64,000 nucleotides of DNA from assembly GCA_903848465.1 (NCBI GenBank), contig CAINGK010000196.1, positions 39,570 to 103,569 on the forward strand, read 5' to 3'. A program made the position numbers and the translations under genes. The notes under the pieces are model-generated. The model did not search any database. It had not been told where the DNA came from and saw nothing but the letters and a program-made list of their open reading frames with translations. This DNA is from an uncultured Verrucomicrobiota bacterium (GTDB taxonomy: Bacteria; Verrucomicrobiota; Verrucomicrobiia; Verrucomicrobiales; Verrucomicrobiaceae). Positions 8,680 through 17,521 of the stretch are shown here, one piece after another (position 1 is the first letter of the stretch; every line of letters begins with the position of its first letter).

Positions 8680-9852
8680 ATGTCTCTGTTTTCACAACTG
8701 CACCTCCTGCCCAGACCCTTCTGGGTTCTCGTAGGCGCTACCTTCGTCAACCGGTTCGGCGTTTTCGTCGTGCCGTTTCTGGCGCTGTTCATCACGCGGA
8801 ACGGCAACACGGCCACGCAGGCCGGTTACGCCGTGGCTGCGTACTCGCTAGGAGGTTTCATTGCCGCCTGGATCGGTGGCTGGATGGCGGACCGCCTCGG
8901 GCGGAACGTCACCATGGCCGTTTCAGCACTGGCGGGTGCAGTCTGTATGCTGGCCATGTCACAAGCGGTGGACTGGCGGGCGCTGGCGGCCCTGGCCTTC
9001 CTTACCGGGGCCATCAATGAAGCCGGGCAGCCTGCGAGCGCCGCACTGGTGCAGGACATTGTGCCGCCGGAGCAGCGGGTGATGGCGTATTCCGTGCAGC
9101 GGTTCGCGATCAATCTCGCGTGGTCGCTTGGGCCTGCGACAGCGGGATTCCTCGCTGAATACTCGTTCTTCTGGCTGTTTGCAGTCGATGCGGCCACGTC
9201 CGTCGTTTTTGGCATCATAGCGTGGCGGTGCTTGCCAAGAGGGCGGCGCACGGCACGCGAGCACGCGGGCTGGGGGCATGCCTGGCAGTCGATCCGCACC
9301 AATCACGCCTTCCTGGCGCTGTTTGGTGCCTGCGTGTGTGTGGCATGGATCTTCCGGCAGACGAACACGACCTTTCCGCTGCACTTCGAGCGGAGCGCCT
9401 TGCCGCTGCATCTCTGTGGCCTCGTGCTGGCTTTGAATGGCGTGATGATCTGCCTGCTGGAGGTGCCGCTGGCCAATGGATTGCGCCTGTGGCCGGTCAA
9501 GCAGGTGCTCGCGCTCGGCTACCTGTTGATGGGGGCCAGTTTCCTCACCTTTTTGGTCAGCGGATCGCTCACGGCGTTTGTGCTGATGATGATCGTGTTC
9601 ACCTTCGGTGAGATGTCGGCGTTTTCGCGGCAGCAGGCCTACTCGGCCAGTCTCTCTCCGGAAGACATGCGCGGGCGCTACGTGGGCTTTCAAAGTCTGG
9701 CATGGTGTGCTGGCAGCACTGCCAGTTCCGCACTGGGCATGCCGCTCTACGATCACCACCCTACTGCGCTGTGGGTGCTGAATGCCGTGCTTGGCATCGT
9801 GGCAGCGCTTCTCATTCTCTACACGCGTAAAGCTCAACGGCATGAATCCTGA
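8680..9852 (+). CDS. MFS transporter (12 TM, drug-efflux type)
   Basis: 390 aa, largely hydrophobic with about twelve membrane segments. The MFS motif between TM2 and TM3 is present as GGWMADRLGRNVTM (family form G-x-x-x-D-R-x-G-R), and PPEQRVMAYSVQRFAINLAW matches the second-quarter region of MdtH-like drug transporters. LSPEDMRGRYVGF is the corresponding loop in the second half. Substrate unknown. Its last 11 bases overlap the rarD start, which points to translational coupling of the two transporters. Confidence 0.85.
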   Translation: MSLFSQLHLLPRPFWVLVGATFVNRFGVFVVPFLALFITRNGNTATQAGYAVAAYSLGGFIAAWIGGWMADRLGRNVTMAVSALAGAVCMLAMSQAVDWRALAALAFLTGAINEAGQPASAALVQDIVPPEQRVMAYSVQRFAINLAWSLGPATAGFLAEYSFFWLFAVDAATSVVFGIIAWRCLPRGRRTAREHAGWGHAWQSIRTNHAFLALFGACVCVAWIFRQTNTTFPLHFERSALPLHLCGLVLALNGVMICLLEVPLANGLRLWPVKQVLALGYLLMGASFLTFLVSGSLTAFVLMMIVFTFGEMSAFSRQQAYSASLSPEDMRGRYVGFQSLAWCAGSTASSALGMPLYDHHPTALWVLNAVLGIVAALLILYTRKAQRHES

Positions 9853-10732
9853 AAAACCATCCGCCAATGCAGTGCTCAGCGCCGTGGTCGCCTTTGGCCT
9901 CTGGGGCGTGCTGCCGGTGTATTGGAAACAGATCGGCCATCTCGGCAGCGATGTGGCTCTGGCGCAGCGCGTGGTCTGGACCATGGCCACGGTGCTGCCC
10001 ATCCTGATGCTGCGCGGCGAGTGGACCGGCTTGCTGCGCTCACTGCGGGACATGCGCCTGCTTGAAGCGCATGCGTGGTCCGCGTTTTTACTCGCGATCA
10101 ACTGGGGCGTCTTTGTCTGGGCGGCGCAGCATGGGCGCATCATTGATTGCAGTCTTGGCTACTTCATCAATCCGCTGCTGAATGTGCTCATCGGCAGCCG
10201 GTTGCTGGGGGAGCACCTGTCGCGATTGCAAAAACTCAGCATCGCCTCCGCTGCGGTTGGTGTGCTGACTCAGTTGGTTCTCGTGGGACGATTTCCGTGG
10301 ATCGGTCTGCTGCTGGCAGGGAGCTTTGCGCTGTATGCTCTGGCGCGGCGGCGTTCACCGCTGGGCTCATTGCAGGGGCTGGCGGTGGAAACCGTTGTCG
10401 GCATTCCGGTGGCGGTCATCTACCTGGTCTGGACGCAGCAGAGCGGCGCGCCGATCTGGGGCACTGCCTCGGTGCATGATCTGCTGCTCATCGCGGGGCT
10501 TGGCATCATCACGACTATCCCGCTGCTTGGCTTCGCGCACGGTGCGCGGCAGTTGCCGTTCGCCCTGCTCGGCGTGCTGCAATTCCTCGCGCCCACCGGA
10601 CAATTCCTGGTGGGAGCCTTCGTGTATCACGAACCTGTCGGCACTGCAGCCTTGGTATCCTTTGGCCTGATCTGGCTCGGCGTGTTGCTATTTTGCAGTG
10701 ATCTGTGGCTGCGGCAGCCTGCAAAGGCCTGA
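9842..10732 (+). CDS. rarD: RarD-type EamA/DMT permease
   Basis: 296 aa from the start at 9842, which lies inside the end of the preceding gene; an earlier in-frame start would only add residues overlapping that gene. About ten hydrophobic segments. Family features are VVAFGLWGVLPVYWKQ at the N-terminus, LAQRVVWTMATVLPIL, AINWGVFVWAAQHG and SLGYFINPLLNVLIG, all characteristic of RarD (the 'chloramphenicol-sensitive protein' group of drug/metabolite transporters). The transported compound is not established for the family. Convergent with ddl, only 5 bases apart. Confidence 0.9.
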   Translation: MNPEKPSANAVLSAVVAFGLWGVLPVYWKQIGHLGSDVALAQRVVWTMATVLPILMLRGEWTGLLRSLRDMRLLEAHAWSAFLLAINWGVFVWAAQHGRIIDCSLGYFINPLLNVLIGSRLLGEHLSRLQKLSIASAAVGVLTQLVLVGRFPWIGLLLAGSFALYALARRRSPLGSLQGLAVETVVGIPVAVIYLVWTQQSGAPIWGTASVHDLLLIAGLGIITTIPLLGFAHGARQLPFALLGVLQFLAPTGQFLVGAFVYHEPVGTAALVSFGLIWLGVLLFCSDLWLRQPAKA

Positions 10733-10737
10733 GTAGC

Positions 10738-11661
10738 TCAGGGCCTGGCGGCAATCGACAGCTCAATGATCTTGGCGCACAGATCCGGGAACTCGATGCC
10801 CACAGCCTTCGCGGCCTTGGGCAGCAGGCTGCTGCTGGTCATGCCGGGGATGGTGTTCACTTCGAGCACGAAGGGAGCCTGATCGCTGTCACGCAGCATG
10901 ACATCCACACGGCCATAGACTTCGGTGCCGCAGGAGCGGAAGGCTTTCAGCGCGGCTTCTTGCACGGCCTGCGTCACCTCGGGGCTGAGGTTGGCGGGGC
11001 AGTTGTAGTTCGTTTTGCCGGTGCCGCCCATCCACGGGTACTTGTTATTGATGTCGTAGAAACCTTCGACCGGTTCGATGTGAATCACCGGCAGCACCTG
11101 ATCGCCCAGAATGCCGACCGTCAGTTCTTTGCCGGAAACGTAGTCTTCGATCAGCGTGTCGTTGCCAAACAATTTGGCGTCTTCGATGGCGGCGTCGAAC
11201 TCGGCCTGTGTGTGGCAGATGTGAACGCCGACGCTGGAACCTTCACGCGGTGGTTTGACGACGAGCGGCAGGGAAATCGCCAGCGGCTGGCTGCCATCCA
11301 GTGGATAAGTCTGCGAACGCGGCGTGGGCACCCCGGCGGCGATGAAGCGCTCCTTGCTCAGCAGTTTGTCGAACGCGATGCGGCTGCTCGCCACTCCCGC
11401 TCCGGTGTAGCGGATGCCGCGTTGTTCCAAAATGGCCTGAATCTGGCCGTCCTCGCCAAAGGTGCCGTGGATCAGGTTCATGGCGATGAACACATCCCCT
11501 GGCACTTCAAAGTCCGGTCCGGTCACATCCACTTCGACGACGGTGGCACCTTTGCTGCGCAGCGCTTCGGCCACGCTTTCGGCGGTTTTGAGCGAAACTT
11601 TGCGTTCGGAGCCGGGGCCGCCCATCAGGAGGGCGATTTTCTTGTTCGTCAGATCGATCAT
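10738..11661 (-). CDS. ddl: D-alanine--D-alanine ligase
   Basis: 307 aa from the start at 11661 (the frame runs 78 codons further without family similarity). Cytoplasmic ATP-grasp enzyme making the D-Ala-D-Ala dipeptide for peptidoglycan. Motifs in order: ALLMGGPGSERKVSLKTA, NLIHGTFGEDGQIQAILE, YTGAGVASSRIAFDK, VVKPPREGSSVGVHICH, FVLEVNTIPGMTSSSLLPK. Note GPGSER in place of the more usual GG-x-SxER, a common variant. The gene is alone on its strand, not inside a mur/fts cluster, and its upstream region of 88 bases is shared with the divergent D-aminoacylase-like gene, an interesting pairing for D-amino-acid metabolism. Confidence 0.96.
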   Translation of the reverse strand: MIDLTNKKIALLMGGPGSERKVSLKTAESVAEALRSKGATVVEVDVTGPDFEVPGDVFIAMNLIHGTFGEDGQIQAILEQRGIRYTGAGVASSRIAFDKLLSKERFIAAGVPTPRSQTYPLDGSQPLAISLPLVVKPPREGSSVGVHICHTQAEFDAAIEDAKLFGNDTLIEDYVSGKELTVGILGDQVLPVIHIEPVEGFYDINNKYPWMGGTGKTNYNCPANLSPEVTQAVQEAALKAFRSCGTEVYGRVDVMLRDSDQAPFVLEVNTIPGMTSSSLLPKAAKAVGIEFPDLCAKIIELSIAARP

Positions 11662-11749
11662 GGTGGGCAGATATGGAATGCGGAGGCCGGATTGGCAAAA
11701 GGAATCCTGGCAATGTCCGTGCCATCCGCCACGTCTTTCCCTCATCACC

Positions 11750-13309
11750 ATGAATCTGGGCCTCCTTTTCGCCTTTCTACTCGTTGGCTCCGCCATGGCG
11801 GCGGATTTCGACCTGCTCATTACGAATGCACAGATCGCGGATGGCAGCGGTGGGCCGTTGGTCAGAGGCAGCATCGCAGTGAAAGGCGGGCGCATCGTGG
11901 CGGTCGGTCAGGTCGAAGGCTCGGCGGCTGTGGTCATAGATGCCGGCGGAAAAGTGGCTGCACCGGGCTTCATCGATGTCCATACCCACTCGGAAGACAT
12001 CTGCCTTATCCCGGCGGCGGAGAATTTTCTGCGCATGGGTGTCACGACCATCATCACCGGCAACTGCGGTCATTCGCGCACCGATGTGGCGAAGTTTTTT
12101 CAAGAGATCGAGGAATCGAAGGTGTCTCTCAACGTGGCCACGCTGATCGGTCACGGTTCGGTGCGTGAGCAGGGCATGGGCGGCAGCTTCATCCGCGCAC
12201 CGAATGCGGAGCAGCTCGCCACGATGCAAGGGCTGGTCGATCAGGCGATGAAGGATGGGGCGGTCGGCCTGAGCACGGGGCTTATTTATGTGCCCGGCTC
12301 TTTTGCTAAGACCGATGAACTCATCGCGCTGGCGAAAGTAGCGGCTGCCCATGACGGCATTTACGTCAGCCACATGCGCTATGAAACGGTGCGCATTTTT
12401 GAGGCGCTGGATGAGATCATCCGTATTGCCAGAGAGGCGAAAATCCGTGCCGAAGTCTCGCACATCAAGCTTTCCGGCCCAAGTGCCTGGGGCAAGGCCC
12501 ATGAAGTTCTGGCGGTGCTTGACCGCGCGCGTGCCGAGGGCTTGAAAATCACGCAGGATCAATATGCCTATACGGCCTCCAGCACTGGCCTGCGGCAGAC
12601 CTTGCCGGACAGTGCTCTCGAAGGCGAGCATGCAGACTTCATCGCGCGAATCTCTGATCCGCAGAAGAAAGCTGCGATCATTGCCAGCATGGCCGAAATG
12701 CGCGCCCGCCAGGGGCGCAAGGACTACAGCTATGCGGTGATCGCCCGCTGCAAGGCGGACCCATCGCTCAATGGCAAAACGATTCCTGAAGCAGCGAAAA
12801 TGCGGCGAGGTGCAGACACGCTCGATAATCAAATCGAGCTGATTCTTGAGATCGAAGCCCAGGGCGGTGCGGGTGCTATTTTCCACGGCATGAGCGAGGA
12901 TGATTTGAAGATCTTCATGCAGCATCCGCTCACCATGATCGCCAGCGACGGCGGTCCGCGTCGTCTCGGCGAGGATGTGCCGCATCCGCGCAGCTACGGC
13001 AACAATGCTCGCGTGCTGGGCCGCTATGTGCGCGAATTGAATCTGCTCACGCTGCCAGAAGCGGTGCGCCGTATGACCTCACTGCCTGCGCAGACTTTTC
13101 ATCTCAAAGATCGTGGCGTGATCAAAGAAGGCGCGCATGCTGACATCGTGATTTTTGATCCTGACAAAGTCACAGATCCTTCCACCTTCAGCGACCCGCA
13201 CCACTACGCCGAGGGATTTGATCATGTGATCGTGAATGGTGGAGTCACGATTCGTGACGGCAAACTCACGAAGGTGCGGCGTGGTGGCCCGCTGCGGATG
13301 GGGCAATAA
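11750..13309 (+). CDS. N-acyl-D-amino-acid deacylase-like amidohydrolase, exported
   Basis: 519 aa from the start at 11750, giving a signal peptide (MNLGLLFAFLLVGSAMAAD). Amidohydrolase-superfamily features: GGRIVAVGQ beta-sandwich strand, APGFIDVHTHSED metal motif, NFLRMGVTTIITGNCGHS with the Cys seen in D-aminoacylases, GLSTGLIYVPGSFAKTDELI, VSHMRYE, AEVSHIKLSG, MIASDGGPR and the terminal HADIVIFDPDKVTD. This order matches zinc D-aminoacylases / N-acyl-D-Glu/Asp deacylases, which release D-amino acids from N-acyl forms. A function outside the cytoplasm follows from the leader. It is divergent from ddl, so recycled D-amino acids are a plausible but unproven link. Exact substrate unknown. Confidence 0.87.
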   Translation: MNLGLLFAFLLVGSAMAADFDLLITNAQIADGSGGPLVRGSIAVKGGRIVAVGQVEGSAAVVIDAGGKVAAPGFIDVHTHSEDICLIPAAENFLRMGVTTIITGNCGHSRTDVAKFFQEIEESKVSLNVATLIGHGSVREQGMGGSFIRAPNAEQLATMQGLVDQAMKDGAVGLSTGLIYVPGSFAKTDELIALAKVAAAHDGIYVSHMRYETVRIFEALDEIIRIAREAKIRAEVSHIKLSGPSAWGKAHEVLAVLDRARAEGLKITQDQYAYTASSTGLRQTLPDSALEGEHADFIARISDPQKKAAIIASMAEMRARQGRKDYSYAVIARCKADPSLNGKTIPEAAKMRRGADTLDNQIELILEIEAQGGAGAIFHGMSEDDLKIFMQHPLTMIASDGGPRRLGEDVPHPRSYGNNARVLGRYVRELNLLTLPEAVRRMTSLPAQTFHLKDRGVIKEGAHADIVIFDPDKVTDPSTFSDPHHYAEGFDHVIVNGGVTIRDGKLTKVRRGGPLRMGQ

Positions 13310-13385
13310 TCATAAAAAGCGGAATTCGTAGTTCCATGACAACATCATCATTTGCCGCCTCCGCCGCGCCCGCTTCCATGCCGCC

Positions 13386-14060
13386 ATGCACATCCTGATT
13401 GTCGAAGATGATTCCAAGACCGCCGCACTGCTTGCCAGCGCGCTGCGGCAGGAGGAGTTTGAGGTCAGTCATGTGGGCGATGGTGAGAGCGGCCTCCAAC
13501 GCGCCCTGGGAGCAGGCTTTGACGCCCTGCTGGTGGACATCATGCTGCCGCAGCGCGACGGCCTCAGCCTGGTGCGCGAGCTGCGTCAGCAGGGGCGCAC
13601 CACGCCTGTCATCATGCTTTCCGCACGTGGCGAGGTGGAGCAGCGCGTGGAGGGCTTGAACGCGGGAGCGGATGATTATCTGCCCAAGCCCTTTGCCATG
13701 TCGGAGCTGCTGGCGCGCCTGCGCTCGCTGCTGCGGCGGAACGTGGCGCTCAAGCCTGCGGTGCTGACTCTGGCGGATTTGACCTATGACGTTGGCACGC
13801 GTGAGACGCGGCGTGCCGGCAAGCGCATCGAATTATCTTCGCGTGAGAGTTTGCTGCTGGAGTGTCTGCTGCGTGCGGAAGGCCGTGTGGTCAGCCGGCG
13901 TGACATTATCCTCAGCGTGTGGGAGTATGATTTTGATCCAGGCAGCAATCTGGTGGATGTCTATGTCAGGCGATTGCGGGAAAAGATTGACCGTGATCAT
14001 GCGCCCGTCCTCATTCAAACCGTTCGCGGCCTGGGTTATGCGCTGCGCATTCAGCCATGA
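13386..14060 (+). CDS. OmpR-family response regulator (CusR/QseB type)
   Basis: 224 aa. Receiver domain with acidic pocket VEDDSKT, phosphoacceptor Asp51 (LLVDIMLPQRDG), the conserved Thr/Ser region VIMLSARGE and Lys in YLPKPFAMSE; then a winged-helix effector with LSSRESLLLECLLRAEGRVV and the terminal VDVYVRRLREKIDRD and TVRGLGYALR. The stop codon overlaps the sensor kinase start by 4 bases (ATGA), so the two are a translationally coupled pair. Position directly upstream of a TolC-adaptor-RND operon on the same strand suggests it controls that operon, as CusRS does for cusCFBA. Confidence 0.95.
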   Translation: MHILIVEDDSKTAALLASALRQEEFEVSHVGDGESGLQRALGAGFDALLVDIMLPQRDGLSLVRELRQQGRTTPVIMLSARGEVEQRVEGLNAGADDYLPKPFAMSELLARLRSLLRRNVALKPAVLTLADLTYDVGTRETRRAGKRIELSSRESLLLECLLRAEGRVVSRRDIILSVWEYDFDPGSNLVDVYVRRLREKIDRDHAPVLIQTVRGLGYALRIQP

Positions 14061-15127
14061 CACTGCGCCGCCGCATCCTGCTGCATTATGCCGCCACGCT
14101 CAGCGTGTCGCTGATTATCGTGGCGTTCTGGAGTTGGTTTGAATTCAATGAACAGCAGGAGGTGGCCCAGCATGGCGGGGTGGCGGCCACCTTGCGGCAG
14201 TCGCCGTTGGTGGAGACGGTAGAAATCATCCTGTATGGTGGCCTGCCTGCGCTGTTGCTAGGCATCATCGGCGGCAGCATTCTCATGCGCCAAGTCCTGC
14301 GTCCCATCGAAGAGTTGACCGAGGCGCTCGAAAAAACCACCGCGTCCAACCTTGCCGAACCTGTGGCACGCAGCGGCAACGGGGATGAACTCGACCGCAT
14401 GTCCGCTGTGTTCAATGGCATGAAAGAACGCCTGGGGGCCTCGTTCACTCAGGCCCGTGAGTTCACCCTGCATGCCTCGCATGAGCTCAAAACACCGCTC
14501 ACCATACTCCACGGCACGTTGGAACAGATGATCGCTGATAACACCACGCCTACGGTCCATCGGGAGCGAATCACCTCCATGCTGGAGGAGGTGCAGCGTC
14601 TGTCGGTCATTGTCGGCCAGCTTGCCTTCCTCGCCAAGGCTGACGCCGGCCTGTTGGAGGCAACGCATGGCACGGTGGCCCTGCATGAACTCGTGCGTGA
14701 TCTGGTGGAGGATCTAACACTGCTGTCTGCTGCGCAAAACATCACCGTTACCCTAGCGGCATGCCAGCCTGCAGAAGTCACGGGAGACCGCATGCGACTG
14801 CGCCAACTGCTGCTGATCCTTGGTGACAATGCCGTGAAGCATAACCACAAAAACGGCAGCATTGTGCTGGGCCTGTATCAGGACGAGAAGCAAATACTCT
14901 TCCGCATCACCAATACCGGCCCGGTCCTGCCGTATGAGTTGAGGTCCCGCGTGTTCGAACGGTTCCTGCGTGGCGATGCTTCGCATGGCAGCGCCATCGA
15001 GGGCAGCGGCCTCGGTCTGAGCATCGCGGAGTCCATTGCCAGATCGCATCATGGCAGCCTAATTTTCGAGGTCCTGGCGGACAGCCGCACGCAGCTCACT
15101 CTGAGTCTGCCAGCGGATTCGAAATGA
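14057..15127 (+). CDS. Sensor histidine kinase with very short periplasmic domain
   Basis: 356 aa. Two membrane segments (about residues 8-26 and 56-76) enclose only about 30 periplasmic residues, too few for a folded metal-binding sensor of the CusS type. A HAMP segment (VLRPIEELTEALEKT) follows, then the dimerisation helix with phosphoacceptor His142 (HASHELKTPLTIL) and an ATPase domain with NAVKHNHKNG (N box), a weak G1 region and GSAIEGSGLGLSIAESIARS (G2). It partners the response regulator overlapping it. The signal is not evident; sensing within the membrane or through a partner protein is inferred from the missing sensor domain. Confidence 0.93.
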   Translation: MTLRRRILLHYAATLSVSLIIVAFWSWFEFNEQQEVAQHGGVAATLRQSPLVETVEIILYGGLPALLLGIIGGSILMRQVLRPIEELTEALEKTTASNLAEPVARSGNGDELDRMSAVFNGMKERLGASFTQAREFTLHASHELKTPLTILHGTLEQMIADNTTPTVHRERITSMLEEVQRLSVIVGQLAFLAKADAGLLEATHGTVALHELVRDLVEDLTLLSAAQNITVTLAACQPAEVTGDRMRLRQLLLILGDNAVKHNHKNGSIVLGLYQDEKQILFRITNTGPVLPYELRSRVFERFLRGDASHGSAIEGSGLGLSIAESIARSHHGSLIFEVLADSRTQLTLSLPADSK

Positions 15128-15194
15128 CGGTTTTAATGACAACCTTTTCACTGGAGACCGGTTCACAATTCCGCTTGGTCAACGACTGCCCGAC

Positions 15195-16517
15195 ATGAAA
15201 TTTTCTCTGTTACTGTTTACCATCGCTGCTGCGCTGACCTCATGCAGAAGCTATCAGGCGCATCCGCTTTCGGCGGAGGCCAGTTCGGCGGCGTTCGCGG
15301 GACGTTCGTTGAACGATCCCGGCTTGCGGCAGTTTCTCACCGAACAAAAGGCCGAGCATGGCACCTGGGAGGTCAATCGACTGGCACTGGCCGCAGCTTA
15401 TTTCCACCCGGATGTCACCCTCGCACGCGCCGAGGCGGGTGAACTGTCGGCGGCGATCAAAACGGCCAAGCAGCGGCCGAATCCTATCTTCACCTTTGGC
15501 CCGCAGTATGCCAGCTTTCACCGCAACGCGCTCACCCCCTGGTTCTTGGCTGGCAACGTTTTCTATCAAATAGAAACTGCTGGTAAACGCACCCGGCGCA
15601 CGGAGCAGGCGATGGCCGCCGCAGAGGCCGCCAGATGGCGCGTATCGGCACGGGCCTGGACCGCGCGCTCGCGTGTGCGTGTGGCGATGCTGGAACTGCA
15701 CAACGCTCGTGAGAACATCCGCCTGCTGGAGACGGAACAGAAACTGCATGATGAGGCGATCAAGAAACTCACCGCGCAGATGGAAGCGGGCGATGTGTCG
15801 CCCTTTGAACTGACCCAGGCACGCCTGGCGCTGAACCGCACACGACTAGCCCTGCAAGACGCGCAACGACTGGCCGCCACTGGAGAGGCCAAACTCGCCG
15901 CTGCGGTAGGGGTGCCATTGTCGGCCTTGAAGGGCATCACTCTCGACTTTTCCGGATTCACGCGCCTGCCCTCGCAGAGCACCAGCAACAGTCGTCGTCT
16001 GGCACTGACGCAGCGGGCGGATCTGTTGGCGCTGCTCGCTGACTACGCTGCGGCGGAGTCCGCGTTGAGGTTGGAATACGCCAAGCAGTATCCTGATGTC
16101 CGGCTCGGCCCTGGATTTGATTTCAACCAGGGGCAGAACCGCTGGCAACTCGGGGTGAGCCTGGAACTCCCAATCAATGGCAATCGCGGCCCCATCGCGC
16201 AGGCGGAGGCGAAACGTAAGTCTGCTGAAGCACGCTTTTTAGCGCAGCAGGACACTATCCAAGGTGAGCTTAACATCGCGCTGGCTTCCTATGAAGCCTC
16301 GCGGAAGAAAGCGGAGACCGCCGCTACGTTATCGCAGGAGGCCGCTGCGGCCGCTGGCACGACGAAACGCATGGTCGAAGCGGGTGAACTCTCACCGCTC
16401 GAACTCACACGCCGACAGATTGAAGCCAGCACGGCCAATCTTGCTCGTATGGCCGCCGACATCGAGGCGCAAACTGCCGCCGGAACGCTGGAAGATGCCA
16501 TGCAGGCACGGCTTTGA
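15195..16517 (+). CDS. TolC-family outer-membrane factor (CzcC/CusC type), lipoprotein
   Basis: 440 aa. Starts with a lipoprotein leader (MKFSLLLFTIAAALTSC, acylated Cys17). The body shows the duplicated TolC pattern: long coiled helices (KTAKQRPNPIFTFGP ... EAARWRVSARAWTARSRVRV and the C-terminal AEARFLAQQDTIQGELNIAL), beta-strand segments such as VSLELPINGNRGPIAQAEAK, and ELTQARLALNRTRLALQDAQ. It should form the outer-membrane exit duct for the adaptor and RND permease encoded next (18 and 5 bases apart). First gene of the efflux operon following the two-component pair. Confidence 0.9.
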   Translation: MKFSLLLFTIAAALTSCRSYQAHPLSAEASSAAFAGRSLNDPGLRQFLTEQKAEHGTWEVNRLALAAAYFHPDVTLARAEAGELSAAIKTAKQRPNPIFTFGPQYASFHRNALTPWFLAGNVFYQIETAGKRTRRTEQAMAAAEAARWRVSARAWTARSRVRVAMLELHNARENIRLLETEQKLHDEAIKKLTAQMEAGDVSPFELTQARLALNRTRLALQDAQRLAATGEAKLAAAVGVPLSALKGITLDFSGFTRLPSQSTSNSRRLALTQRADLLALLADYAAAESALRLEYAKQYPDVRLGPGFDFNQGQNRWQLGVSLELPINGNRGPIAQAEAKRKSAEARFLAQQDTIQGELNIALASYEASRKKAETAATLSQEAAAAAGTTKRMVEAGELSPLELTRRQIEASTANLARMAADIEAQTAAGTLEDAMQARL

Positions 16518-16535
16518 TTTTTACACAACCACACC

Positions 16536-17516
16536 ATGAAAACCTTCGCCTCCTTTGCTCTCCTGTTCGCAGTGAGTTCGCTGCATGCCGCCGATTCGGG
16601 TGGTGCTGCTCCCGCAGCCGTGACCAAGGAGGGCGACCTCGTCGTGGTCATTCTCAAGCCCGATGCCGAGCAGCGGCTGCGGCTGAAAGTTGTCCCGGTG
16701 GAAAAGAAACCTGTGCCTGGCACGCGGCTGTTTTCAGGTGAAGTCGTTTATCCACTCGCTGGAGAAGGCAGCGGCGTCGCGCCAGTGCTCGGTGGCACGT
16801 TGGATGAGGTGCTGCGCCTCGCCGATTTGCAGGCCGCCGCCGATGGCCGCATTCTCCAGGCCAAGGTGCAGATTGATGCGGCGAAAATCGCCGTCGAGCG
16901 CGCGCAGAAAGTGCTCAATGCCGAAGCGGGCAGCGTGCGTTCCGTTGATGAAGCCAAAACAGCGCTGTCTCTCGCCGAGGGCACGCTGGCGACCGCGAAA
17001 GCCCAGCGCGACATCCTGGGCGATCCCGTGGGTAAATCAGGTGGTAAAAAGCGCGCCTGGGTCCGTGTGGCGATTTACAGCGGCGAGCTGCCGCTGCTCG
17101 ATGCCAAGGCGGCTGCCAGCATCCGCACTCTGGGGTTTGAAGCCAAAAGCCAGAGCGCTGAACCCGTGGCCGGACCACCCACGGCCAATGCGCTAACTAA
17201 TACCGTGGACTGGTATTACCAACTGCCAGCAGACAGTACCTTGCGTGCTGGAGAACGACTTGCCGTGGAAATCTCCACGGCTGGCAGCCAGGAAGAACAT
17301 CTGGTCATTCCCTTCAATGCAGTACTGCATGACATCCAGGGTGGTCAGTGGGTCTATGCCCAAACTGCGGAGCATACCTACACGCGAAAGCGCATTCAGG
17401 TCGCCCGCATTGCTGGCACTGACGCGGTGCTTGGCAGCGGTCCTGCTGCCGGCAGCAAAATTGTGACAGACGGCTCGGCTGAGCTGTTTGGCACGGAATT
17501 CATGACGGGAAAATAA
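16536..17516 (+). CDS. RND periplasmic adaptor subunit (HlyD/CusB-like, short)
   Basis: 326 aa with a signal peptide ([20 protein letters not shown]). Adaptor features are a lipoyl-like/coiled-coil segment rich in Ala, Lys and Gln ([20 protein letters not shown] ... [20 protein letters not shown]) and a beta-barrel/membrane-proximal part ([49 protein letters not shown]). It is shorter than typical 380-480 aa adaptors and has no HMBD metal-binding segment, unlike the second adaptor at 25.6 kb. It bridges the upstream TolC protein and the downstream RND permease; substrate not evident from the sequence. Confidence 0.85.
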   Translation: MKTFASFALLFAVSSLHAADSGGAAPAAVTKEGDLVVVILKPDAEQRLRLKVVPVEKKPVPGTRLFSGEVVYPLAGEGSGVAPVLGGTLDEVLRLADLQAAADGRILQAKVQIDAAKIAVERAQKVLNAEAGSVRSVDEAKTALSLAEGTLATAKAQRDILGDPVGKSGGKKRAWVRVAIYSGELPLLDAKAAASIRTLGFEAKSQSAEPVAGPPTANALTNTVDWYYQLPADSTLRAGERLAVEISTAGSQEEHLVIPFNAVLHDIQGGQWVYAQTAEHTYTRKRIQVARIAGTDAVLGSGPAAGSKIVTDGSAELFGTEFMTGK

Positions 17517-17521
17517 CGGCC

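Noticed and set aside
11662..11895. 78-residue N-terminal extension of Ddl
   Set aside because: Family similarity begins at the Met encoded at 11661; the extension overlaps the divergent gene.
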